A stretch of 64,000 bases of DNA. It comes from Micromussa lordhowensis. Its lineage: Eukaryota > Cnidaria > Anthozoa > Scleractinia > Lobophylliidae. The stretch is from positions 16,091,280-16,155,279 of the forward strand of contig OZ026606.1 in NCBI GenBank assembly GCA_964020085.1, read 5' to 3'. The notes under the pieces were generated by a model that saw nothing but the letters and a program-made list of their open reading frames with translations, was not told where the DNA came from and ran no database searches. The position numbers were made by a program, and so were the translations under genes. Of the stretch, positions 12,001 through 20,930 are shown piece by piece. How positions within the stretch are numbered: the stretch's first letter is position 1; each line of letters starts with the position of its first letter.

Positions 12001-15000
12001 TCGGTCACGTATGATTTTTGGCCAAAAGCGCAGGCCGCGGGTCAGGCTTCGGAGCAGTTTCGGTCACGTATGATTTTTGGCCAAAAGCGCAGGCCGCGGG
12101 TCAGGCTTCGGAGCAGTTTCGGTCACGTATGATTTTTGGCCAAAAGCGCAGGCCGCGGGTCAGGCTTCGGAGCAGTTTCGGTCACGTATGATTTTTGGCC
12201 AAAAGCGCAGGCCGCGGGTCAGGCTTCGGAGCAGTTTCGGTCACGTATGATTTTTGGCCAAAAGCGCAGGCCGCGGGTCAGGCTTCATAGCAGTTTCGGT
12301 CACGTATGATTTTTGGCCAAAAGCGCAGGCCGCGGGTCAGGCTTCAGAGCAGTTTCGGTCACGTATGATTTTTGGCCAAAAGCGCAGGCCGCGGGTCAGG
12401 CTTCGGAGCAGTTTCGGTCACGTATGATTTTTGGCCAAAAGCGCAGGCCGCGGGTCAGGCTTCGGAGCAGTTTCGGTCACGTATGATTTTTGGCCAAAAG
12501 CGCAGGCCGCGGGTCAGGCTTCGGAGCAGTTTCGGTCACGTATGATTTTTGGCCAAAAGCGCAGGCCGCGGGTCAGGCTTCGGAGCAGTTTCGGTCACGT
12601 ATGATTTTTGGCCAAAAGCACAGGCCGCGGGTCAGGCTTCGGAGCAGTTTCGGTCACGTATGATTTTTGGCCAAAAGCGCAGGCCGCGGGTCAGGCTTCG
12701 GAGCAGTTTCGGTCACGTATGATTTTTGGCCAAAAGCGCAGGCCGCGGGTCAGGCTTCGGAGCAGTTTCGGTCACGTATGATTTTTGGCCAAAAGCGCAG
12801 GCCGCAGGTCAGGCTTCGGAGGAGTTTCGGTCACGTATGATTTTTGGCCAAAAGCGCAGGCCGCGGGTCAGGCTTCGGAGCAGTTTCGGTCACGTATGAT
12901 TTTTGGCCAAAAGCGCAGGCCGCGGGTCAGGCTTCGGAGCAGTTTCGGTCACGTATGATTTTTGGCCAAAAGCGCAGGCCGCGGGTCAGGCTTCAGAGCA
13001 GTTTCGGTCACGTATGATTTTTGGCCAAAAGCGCAGGCCGCGGGTCAGGCTTCGGAGCAGTTTCGGTCACGTATGATTTTTGGCCAAAAGCGCAGGCCGC
13101 GGGTCAGGCTTCGGAGCAGTTTCGGTCACGTATGATTTTTGGCCAAAAGCGCAGGCCGCGGGTCAGGCTTCATAGCAGTTTCGGTCACGTATGATTTTTG
13201 GCCAAAAGCGCAGGCCGCAGGTCAGGCTTCGGAGGAGTTTCGGTCACGTATGATTTTTGGCCAAAAGCGCAGGCCGCGGGTCAGGCTTCGGAGCAGTTTC
13301 GGTCACGTATGATTTTTGGCCAAAAGCGCAGGCCGCGGGTCAGGCTTCGGAGCAGTTTCGGTCACGTATGATTTTTGGCCAAAAGCGCAGGCCGCGGGTC
13401 AGGCTTCAGAGCAGTTTCGGTCACGTATGATTTTTGGCCAAAAGCGCAGGCCGCGGGTCAGGCTTCGGAGCAGTTTCGGTCACGTATGATTTTTGGCCAA
13501 AAGCGCAGGCCGCGGGTCAGGCTTCGGAGCAGTTTCGGTCACGTATGATTTTTGGCCAAAAGCGCAGGCCGCGGGTCAGGCTTCGGAGCAGTTTCGGTCA
13601 CGTATGATTTTTGGCCAAAAGCGCAGGCCGCGGGTCAGGCTTCGGAGCAGTTTCGGTCACGTATGATTTTTGGCCAAAAGCGCAGGCCGCGGGTCAGGCT
13701 TCGGAGCAGTTTCGGTCACGTATGATTTTTGGCCAAAAGCGCAGGCCGCGGGTCAGGCTTCGGAGCAGTTTCGGTCACGTATGATTTTTGGCCAAAAGCG
13801 CAGGCCGCGGGTCAGGCTTCGGAGCAGTTTCGGTCACGTATGATTTTTGGCCAAAAGCGCAGGCCGCGGGTCAGGCTTCATAGCAGTTTCGGTCACGTAT
13901 GATTTTTGGCCAAAAGCGCAGGCCGCGGGTCAGGCTTCAGAGCAGTTTCGGTCACGTATGATTTTTGGCCAAAAGCGCAGGCCGCGGGTCAGGCTTCGGA
14001 GCAGTTTCGGTCACGTATGATTTTTGGCCAAAAGCGCAGGCCGCGGGTCAGGCTTCGGAGCAGTTTCGGTCACGTATGATTTTTGGCCAAAAGCGCAGGC
14101 CGCGGGTCAGGCTTCGGAGCAGTTTCGGTCACGTATGATTTTTGGCCAAAAGCGCAGGCCGCGGGTCAGGCTTCGGAGCAGTTTCGGTCACGTATGATTT
14201 TTGGCCAAAAGCGCAGGCCGCGGGTCAGGCTTCGGAGCAGTTTCGGTCACGTATGATTTTTGGCCAAAAGCGCAGGCCGCGGGTCAGGCTTCGGAGCAGT
14301 TTCGGTCACGTATGATTTTTGGCCAAAAGCGCAGGCCGCGGGTCAGGCTTCGGAGCAGTTTCGGTCACGTATGATTTTTGGCCAAAAGCGCAGGCCGCGG
14401 GTCAGGCTTCATAGCAGTTTCGGTCACGTATGATTTTTGGCCAAAAGCGCAGGCCGCGGGTCAGGCTTCAGAGCAGTTTCGGTCACGTATGATTTTTGGC
14501 CAAAAGCGCAGGCCGCGGGTCAGGCTTCGGAGCAGTTTCGGTCACGTATGATTTTTGGCCAAAAGCGCAGGCCGCGGGTCAGGCTTCGGAGCAGTTTCGG
14601 TCACGTATGATTTTTGGCCAAAAGCGCAGGCCGCGGGTCAGGCTTCGGAGCAGTTTCGGTCACGTATGATTTTTGGCCAAAAGCGCAGGCCGCGGGTCAG
14701 GCTTCGGAGCAGTTTCGGTCACGTATGATTTTTGGCCAAAAGCACAGGCCGCGGGTCAGGCTTCGGAGCAGTTTCGGTCACGTATGATTTTTGGCCAAAA
14801 GCGCAGGCCGCGGGTCAGGCTTCGGAGCAGTTTCGGTCACGTATGATTTTTGGCCAAAAGCGCAGGCCGCGGGTCAGGCTTCGGAGCAGTTTCGGTCACG
14901 TATGATTTTTGGCCAAAAGCGCAGGCCGCAGGTCAGGCTTCGGAGGAGTTTCGGTCACGTATGATTTTTGGCCAAAAGCGCAGGCCGCGGGTCAGGCTTC

Positions 15001-16696
15001 GGAGCAGTTTCGGTCACGTATGATTTTTGGCCAAAAGCGCAGGCCGCGGGTCAGGCTTCGGAGCAGTTTCGGTCACGTATGATTTTTGGCCAAAAGCGCA
15101 GGCCGCGGGTCAGGCTTCGGAGCAGTTTCGGTCACGTATGATTTTTGGCCAAAAGCGCAGGCCGCGGGTCAGGCTTCGGAGCAGTTTCGGTCACGTATGA
15201 TTTTTGGCCAAAAGCGCAGGCCGCGGGTCAGGCTTCGGAGCAGTTTCGGTCACGTATGATTTTTGGCCAAAAGCGCAGGCCGCGGGTCAGGCTTCGGAGC
15301 AGTTTCGGTCACGTATGATTTTTGGCCAAAAGCGCAGGCCGCGGGTCAGGCTTCGGAGCAGTTTCGGTCACGTATGATTTTTGGCCAAAAGCGCAGGCCG
15401 CGGGTCAGGCTTCGGAGCAGTTTCGGTCACGTACGATTTTTGGCCAAAAGCGCAGGCCGCGGGTCAGGCTTCGGAGCAGTTTCGGTCACGTATGATTTTT
15501 GGCCAAAAGCGCAGGCCGCGGGTCAGGCTTCGGAGCAGTTTCGGTCACGTATGATTTTTGGCCAAAAGCGCAGGCCGCGGGTCAGGCTTCGGAGCAGTTT
15601 CGGTCACGTACGATTTTTGGCCAAAAGCGCAGGCCGCGGGTCAGGCTTCGGAGCAGTTTCGGTCATGTATGATTTTTGGCCAAAAGCGCAGGCCGCGGGT
15701 CAGGCTTCGGAGCAGTTTCGGTCACGTATGATTTTTGGCCAAAAGCGCAGGCCGCGGGTCAGGCTTCGGAGCAGTTTCGGTCACGTACGATTTTTGGCCA
15801 AAAGCGCAGGCCGCGGGTCAGGCTTCGAAGCAGTTTCGGTCACGTACGATTTTTGGCCAAAAGCGCAGGCCGCGGGTCAGGCTTCGGAGCAGTTTCGGTC
15901 ACGTATCATTTTTGGCCAAAAGCGCAGGCCGCGGGTCAGGCTTCGGAGCAGTTTCGGTCACGTATGATTTTTGGCCAAAAGCGCAGGCCGCGGGTCAGGC
16001 TTCGGAGCAGTTTCGGTCACGTATGATTTTTGGCCAAAAGCGCAGGCCGCGGGTCAGGCTTCGGAGCAGTTTCGGTCACGTACGATTTTTGGCCAAAAGC
16101 GCAGGCCGCGGGTCAGGCTTCGGAGCAGTTTCGGTCACGTACGATTTTTGGCCAAAAGCGCAGGCCGCGGGTCAGGCTTCGGAGCAGTTTCGGTCACGTA
16201 TGATTTTTGGCCAAAAGCGCAGGCCGCGGGTCAGGCTTCGGAGCAGTTTCGGTCACGTATGATTTTTGGCCAAAAGCGCAGGCCGCGGGTCAGGCTTCGG
16301 AGCAGTTTCGGTCACGTATGATTTTTGGCCAAAAGCGCAGGCCGCGGGTCAGGCTTCGGAGCAGTTTCGGTCACGTATGATCTTTGGCCAAAAGCGCAGG
16401 CCGCGGGTCAGGCTTCGGAGCAGTTTCGGTCACGTATGATTTTTGGCCAAAAGCGCAGGCCGCGGGTCAGGCTTCGGAGCAGTTTCGGTCACGTATGATT
16501 TTTGGCCAAAAGCGCAGGCCGCGGGTCAGGCTTCGAAGCAGTTTCGGTCACGTATGATTTTTGGCCAAAAGCGCAGGCCGCGGGTCAGGCTTCGGAGCAG
16601 TTTCGGTCACGTATGATTTTTGGCCAAAAGCGCAGGCCGCGGGTCAGGCTTCGGAGTACTCTCCGTCACTTCTGATATTTGGCCAAAAGTGCAGGC
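1..16696 (+). repeat. 59-bp satellite array, left (homogenised)
   Basis: About 283 head-to-tail copies of a 59-bp unit; the array continues past the left edge of the window. Each unit has a GC-rich half (CCGCGGGTCAGGCTTCGGAG), then TTTCGGTCACGTA, then the 12-bp palindrome TTTTGGCCAAAA. Copies are nearly identical. The commonest difference is T or C after CACGTA (TATGAT or TACGAT), with rarer variants reading CTTCATAGC, CTTCAGAGC, CCGCAGG and CGGAGGAG that recur at multiples of 59 bp. The last units (16640-16696) are degenerate, as expected at a satellite edge. Open frames across it are explained by the period and are not taken as coding. Confidence 0.97.
1840..3551 (+). repeat. Higher-order repeat inside the left satellite
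   Basis: Marker variants recur in fixed order. CTTCATAGC units begin at 1840 and 3492 (28 units apart), each followed one unit later by CTTCAGAGC. Between them, CCGCAGG-GGAGGAG units lie at 2312 and 2902 (10 units apart), each with a second GGAGGAG unit three units later (2489 and 3079). The same marker pairs recur near 6150, 8331, 9392, 10691, 12285, 13870 and 14408. This shows amplification by multi-unit blocks through unequal exchange, not single-unit slippage. Confidence 0.8.
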
Positions 16697-16709
16697 AAAA
16701 TAATGGCTG

Positions 16710-17021
16710 TACAAGTGTGTTTATGAAACCTTTGTATCATAGCCGTTATCTGCAATAAAACAACGCAAAATGATCGCGTTCTACGTAGTCGGGAGAAAGC
16801 GAACAACAAGTCGAAATGCTAATGTTTTCGTATTTCTATTCGGAATTTAACGCTTTTATTAGATATTTTACCCGAGCTAGGCTTTAGAGCCATGAGCGTC
16901 CTGGAAAAATCCAAGAAATTGCAAAAAAATCGTACGAAAGGTAAATAAAAATTCAGTTTTAAAGGCCGTCGTCCTTGAGTCGCCGTCATCATTGTTAAGC
17001 TTCCTTTTTGCATCTCGGCTG
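16710..17021. mobile_element. 312-bp insertion of unknown family with 5-bp target duplication
   Basis: Compared with the mirror-image copy near 40280-40315, which reads straight through this point, the left copy carries 312 extra bases. GGCTG lies on both sides (16705-16709 and 17017-17021), consistent with a 5-bp target duplication. No coding frame or terminal inverted repeat is obvious inside. The family is not recognised; it is defined here only by the presence/absence comparison within the window. Confidence 0.6.
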
Positions 17022-17522
17022 CGCGGAAGGTCGATACAGTTTTTTTTACATGAGTTCTTTCATCCCAAGCGGCTACCTTGGGCTTTGCTCATGTTTATCC
17101 CTAGAACAATCGGACGCAGATTAGAGTATCGTGTAAAAGCCGTAAACAATCACATAAATTGCAGCTCTTTCTCAGGGTTCTTATGAAGTCAGCGATAAAG
17201 TTGCTAAGCGTTTCGATGGGAAGTTTGGCCGTCCTGTTGAAACAAGCTCGTTTACCTCAATCCGCCGAAGCAATACCTTTCCTTCTTCCCCGTAACTACA
17301 CGCCGAATGCAATCGGTTGCATCTTAGCTTAAGACTTTGAAAACTTAAGGGCCATGACCATCATATCGCGTGCTTGAACATGGTGAACCGATACTGTGGG
17401 CTTTCCCGCTCCAAACCAAGTAACTATTACCGTATTTCTCTCTTCATAGTTTCCAGTTCCCGGGGATGTCACTACTTAGTTGACCTCAAATCTAAACATT
17501 GCGGAGACAATTATATAGCTGG

Positions 17523-18138
17523 TGTAATAATATACATGCAAAAATTTCGTCGTGCTGATTGGTTGAGAGCACGTCAATTAATCCCAAACAGTGCAGAAAG
17601 TTGAAATTGAGTGGAAAAGGTTGAAATTGATTGCAAAAAGTTGAAATTAAATTGATTGACAGGAAGGTCGCAAAAGCCAACGAAACAAAATGGCGGGCAG
17701 CCTAGGGGAAAGTGACAATATTTTAATACAGAGTTTGAAGGAGAATGCTGTGAACAAAAACACCTTACAAAGCACAAATAACTGGGTAAAAGTCTGGAAG
17801 TCTTGGGCTTCTCAAAAGGGATATGACGAAAGCATTGAAAAGTACGAACCAGAGGCCAAAATCCTCGAGGAGTTTTACGCAACAGTAAAACAGACGGGGA
17901 TGATTACGAACCTGATTGCCTTCGTGTGATGGTTACTGCTATCGACCGATACCTAGCAGATAAAGAGTACAAACACTCTATCATTCGCTACTGAGAGTTT
18001 AAAAGCCCGAAGCAAGTTCTTGAGGGAAAAGCCAGACTACTGCGACAACAAGGCAAAGGCAAGCGGCCGAACAAGGACACGAAATAAACATAAACAAAGA
18101 AGAGCCAGACTCAAATTTTTGCATGTATATTATTTACA
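17523..18138. mobile_element. TIR element carrying a tyrosine-recombinase fragment
   Basis: A 22-bp perfect terminal inverted repeat (AATAATATACATGCAAAAAT plus two T) lies at 17526-17547 and reversed at 18113-18134. It extends to about 25 bp with one gap. The 0.6-kb element sits in the left arm of the inverted duplication and is missing from the right arm, so it inserted afterwards. It carries the recombinase-like remnant at 17690-18087, far too short for a complete enzyme, so it is non-autonomous. Confidence 0.72.
17690..18087 (+). pseudogene. Crypton/DUF3504-like tyrosine recombinase N-terminal fragment
   Basis: The first frame (17690-17929) reads like the core-binding region of the cnidarian Crypton-derived recombinase family, with STNNWVKVWKSWASQKGYDE followed by a KYEP motif and FYATVK. 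A one-base shift near 17890 breaks it. The continuing frame has DDYEPDCLRVMVTAIDRYLA and then a KQVLEGKARLLRQQGKGKRP motif, with an in-frame TGA near 17992 where the family normally has coding residues. It stops at 18087, so the catalytic domain with its Arg-His-Arg-Tyr residues is absent. Family members are DNA strand-exchange enzymes; this copy cannot act. Assignment rests on remembered family motifs, not a search. Confidence 0.7.
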
Positions 18139-18159
18139 AGTAATCAAATGCTTTTCTTG

Positions 18160-18286
18160 TGCAATTTGGAATAAATAAGCAGTCGTAAATTTTTCAAAAA
18201 CTACAAATTGCACAAGCCCTATGGGCTCGTGCAATTTTTTGTAGTCTTTGAAAAATTTACTTGTGTTTATTTATTCCAAATTGCAC
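18160..18286. repeat. Fold-back (hairpin) MITE-like element
   Basis: The arms at 18160-18219 and 18223-18286 are near-perfect reverse complements around the three-base loop TAT, with AGCCC pairing to GGGCT at the tip. The outer end pairs GTGCAATTTGG with CCAAATTGCAC. It abuts the recombinase-bearing TIR element and is also absent from the right-hand arm of the inverted duplication. No coding potential. Confidence 0.8.
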
Positions 18287-18664
18287 TCGAAATCATTCGA
18301 TTACCTATACGAACAACATTGAAAATTGTGATGCTTTCTGTAGCGAGGCACTGGAAGTTGTTTTCGTTAGTAAGCATTCGTAGACGGTATATGTTGTCGA
18401 CAAATTTGAACTACCCTTTCGCTGCAACATGTAATATTAGATGGCAGAGAGGACCTTAAACGAAATTTAATCTGGCTACTGTAACTCAAGACACAAAAGG
18501 TGAACGTGAACATTATCTGACTGAATGTATAGCATAAATTACGTAGCCGTTACAGAATATAGGCTTGCGTAAAAAAAATGTTTGCCTTATTAGCATATTC
18601 TAATGTAAGGCTAATGTCCGCCATTTTGAATATTTAAATCGAGCCGGTCTTTCCAGTTTCGCTA

Positions 18665-18722
18665 TGACGTCAACCCTTTCTCATTGGCTCACAGCCAGCC
18701 TTTTGTTCTTTCGCTTTATAAG
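18665..18722 (+). promoter_or_regulatory. Promoter-like module in the left arm (CRE, CCAAT, TATA)
   Basis: TGACGTCA (CRE palindrome) is at 18665-18672, ATTGGCT (reverse CCAAT box) at 18683-18689 and TATAAG within CTTTATAAG at 18717-18722. The same three elements occur in the same order and near-identical spacing in the mirror copy (39381-39438). The layout predicts RNA polymerase II transcription pointing away from the satellite into the 37-bp minisatellite. Motif matches are seen directly; promoter activity is inferred. Confidence 0.45.
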
Positions 18723-18834
18723 TGCGACACCACCCGGATGGTTGGGCGGCTAGTTAACTCTACCGCAATGTAAACATCTCTCTTGGTCTCTTTGAATATT
18801 TAATCAACTGTTATTCCTCCACCATCCCCTACAA

Positions 18835-19317
18835 TATCCCCTCAATATCCCCTCACAGCCTTCATTTCATTATCTCCACTACATACATGATCTACAAAGC
18901 CACACATACCTACACATCCTTCATTTCATTAATCCCCCACATCTATAGGGGAATCCTTGTTTACAATATTTGCCTCATTAGCATGAGCAATTCTGTTTTT
19001 GATGGAGCTACAAATAAATCAGTTCTGAATATTGAAAGGTCATAGTACGATTAACTCTGCCAGTGAATATGGGCGTGATGTATTAAATACTTTTTGTGCA
19101 ACACGGGTTTAAAAACTCAAAATTTAACAAAGAATGTGCGAGCTCATTAGCGCTTTTGCCACCCAGAAATTTTGCAGTTTTTGAAAGACAATTTCTCCTT
19201 GAATATTACACCCTAAGAGCTCAAAATTTCACCATGCACTAAGTTTCACTAGTTCTTTAGCTGCCTGAAGTCAATTCATATCTAACATGTTTCCTTCTAT
19301 GCGCAAAGCCGTATGCA

Positions 19318-19349
<32 letters not shown>

Positions 19350-20087
19350 TGAATCCGCCTATTGACCCAGTACATTTCATTAAATCCCCCACATGACCAC
19401 ACAGACCTAAAAAGCTGCAGAGATCGCATAAATACCTTTCATACCTACACACCATACATCTCATTAATCCCCCACATATACCTACACAGCCTACATCTCA
19501 ATAATCGCCCACACATACCTACACATCCTACATCTCATTAATGCCTCACATATACCTACACAGCCTACATCTCAAAAATCCCCCACATATACCTACACAC
19601 CATACATCTCATTAATCCCACTCATTTACCTACCTATCCTACATCTCATTAGTCCCCCACATATACCTACACATCCTACATCTCATTAATGCCTCACATA
19701 TACCTACACAGCCTACATCTCAAAAATCCCCCACATATACCTACACACCATACATCTCATTAATGCCTCACATATACCTACACAGCCTACATCTCAAAAA
19801 TCCCCCACATATACCTACACACCATACATCTCATTAATCCCACTCATTTACCTACCTATCCTACATCTCATTAGTCCCCCACATATACCTACACATCCTA
19901 CATCTCATTAATGCCTCACATATACCTACACAGCCTACATCTCAAAAATCCCCCACATATACCTACACACCATACATCTCATTAATCCCCCACATATACC
20001 TACCTATCCTACATCTCATTAGTCCCCCACATATACCTACACATCCTACATCTCATTAATGCCTCACATATACCTACACAGCCTACA
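18835..20087 (+). repeat. 37-bp minisatellite (interrupted)
   Basis: Tandem copies of a unit of about 37 bp built on CATATACCTACACA, then CCTACATCTCATTAA and a CCCCCA run. The clean array spans 19430-20087, with weaker copies at 18835-18955 and 19369-19430. About 400 bp of unrelated sequence (18956-19368) separates them. A four-unit higher-order pattern marked by CATTAATGCCTCA recurs near 19523, 19672, 19891 and 20040. The same unit occurs in reverse orientation at 39190-39310 and 50095-50260. Confidence 0.92.
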
Positions 20088-20227
20088 TGGATGGATGGAT
20101 GGAATCCTTTATTTAAATACGGCATTTTATCAAATTAAAATATACATGAATATTAACATTTGGTTTACATAAAATCCGTACGCAATACTAGTTAAATTTT
20201 ACTATTAAAAAGCTTAATTTTCTACAT

Positions 20228-20515
20228 CTAGTTTTGCTGGTGCTGATAGTAATAGTCTAGCTTACTTATAAATTTTTGTAGCGAAGTTTCCTCCTTCAGA
20301 CTGTTTGGCAAATCATTCCAGATTTTTGCACCGGTAAATGCAAAACTGTTTCTGTAAAAATCTGTGCGACTTTTGGGGAGCACAAGATTCTTTCTGGAAG
20401 ATCGCAGTCCATAATCATGAAAAGACGCGCTATGGGTAAACATTTCAGACAGGTACGGAGGAGTGAGACCATTCAGTATTTTAAACATCAAAATGGCTTT
20501 TTGATGTTTTCTCAT
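20228..20515 (-). pseudogene. LINE reverse transcriptase, C-terminal tail fragment
   Basis: 95 codons matching the region after the reverse-transcriptase catalytic core in CR1/Jockey-type LINEs: MFKILNGLTPPYLSEMF, a GLRSSRKNLVLPKSRT segment, and the conserved FTGAKIWNDLPNSLKEETSL near the end. No catalytic motif lies in this part. It directly follows the endonuclease fragment in a different frame, showing that the element lost its centre by deletion. Confidence 0.82.
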
Positions 20516-20927
20516 TGTTTCTAAAGTCTACTTTCTCCAAAAATAACTCAAAATACTTAAAGCATTCAGAATCCAACTTTGGTGGTCGATACCAGGCAGT
20601 GAAAAGAAAAGGTTTCGAGTTAGGTTTTTGAATTTCTAAGGCGATCAACTCGAGGTTTTGCTCTTCGAACTCATGTAATCTTTTAAATGATAATGAATCA
20701 TGTAAATAGACACAAACACCTCCACCTTTCTTATTTCTGTCTCTACGAACTAGTGTATAACCATGCAAAGAAAGCATATTATCAGAATCGTTGTCATCAA
20801 GTTTAGAATCGTTAATAGGTAATATGTCAAGAGGCTGATTTATCATGGCTACTCTTAATTCATCGATATGTTTAACTAAACTATTTATATTAAGAGAGCC
20901 CATTTTAAAACCTCTCATTTCACTCAT
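20481..20927 (-). pseudogene. LINE apurinic-like endonuclease, N-terminal fragment
   Basis: 148 codons. The frame has the shape of the exonuclease-endonuclease-phosphatase fold used by LINEs to nick target DNA: LNINSLVKHIDELR near the start, a GYTLVRRDRNKKGGGVCVYL strand-turn motif in the middle and FLFTAWYRPP toward the end. The usual start-region catalytic ET pair is replaced by NDSK, suggesting decay. The last dozen codons run out of frame into the reverse-transcriptase remnant. The full domain would be about 220-230 residues, so roughly half is missing. Confidence 0.75.
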
Positions 20928-20930
20928 TGT

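Larger units (their letters stand above)
17022..18790 (+). repeat. Left arm of a large inverted duplication
   Basis: This sequence matches the reverse complement of 39335-40309 along its length. Shared stretches include CGGAAGGTCGATACAG, ACATTGCGGAGACAATTATAT, the block around CCCGGGAACTGGAAAC, and the promoter-like segment near 18660-18725. The arms differ by many substitutions, so this is an old duplication and not an assembly fold-back. The left arm is interrupted by about 790 bp of younger insertions (about 17518-18305) that the right arm lacks. Confidence 0.88.
20088..20930 (-). mobile_element. Internally deleted LINE (CR1/Jockey-type)
   Basis: A minus-strand non-LTR retrotransposon lies in the minisatellite. 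Its 3' end is a short CCAT microsatellite tail (GGATGGATGGATGG on the + strand from 20088), a usual LINE ending. It keeps the start of the endonuclease (20481-20927) and the end of the reverse transcriptase (20228-20515), joined near 20515-20530. Most of the endonuclease and the whole catalytic reverse transcriptase are missing. No target duplication was identified. Confidence 0.8.

Noticed and set aside
1..16696. CRISPR array
   Set aside because: Units are contiguous 59-bp tandem copies with no variable spacers, in a clearly eukaryotic context.
15263..16758. Further satellite open frames at the array end
   Set aside because: Same explanation; the 16561-16758 frame simply runs from the array edge into unrelated sequence.
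16819..17604. Small frames on both strands near the satellite edge
   Set aside because: They lie in the 312-bp insertion or the inverted-duplication arm and are not preserved in the other arm.
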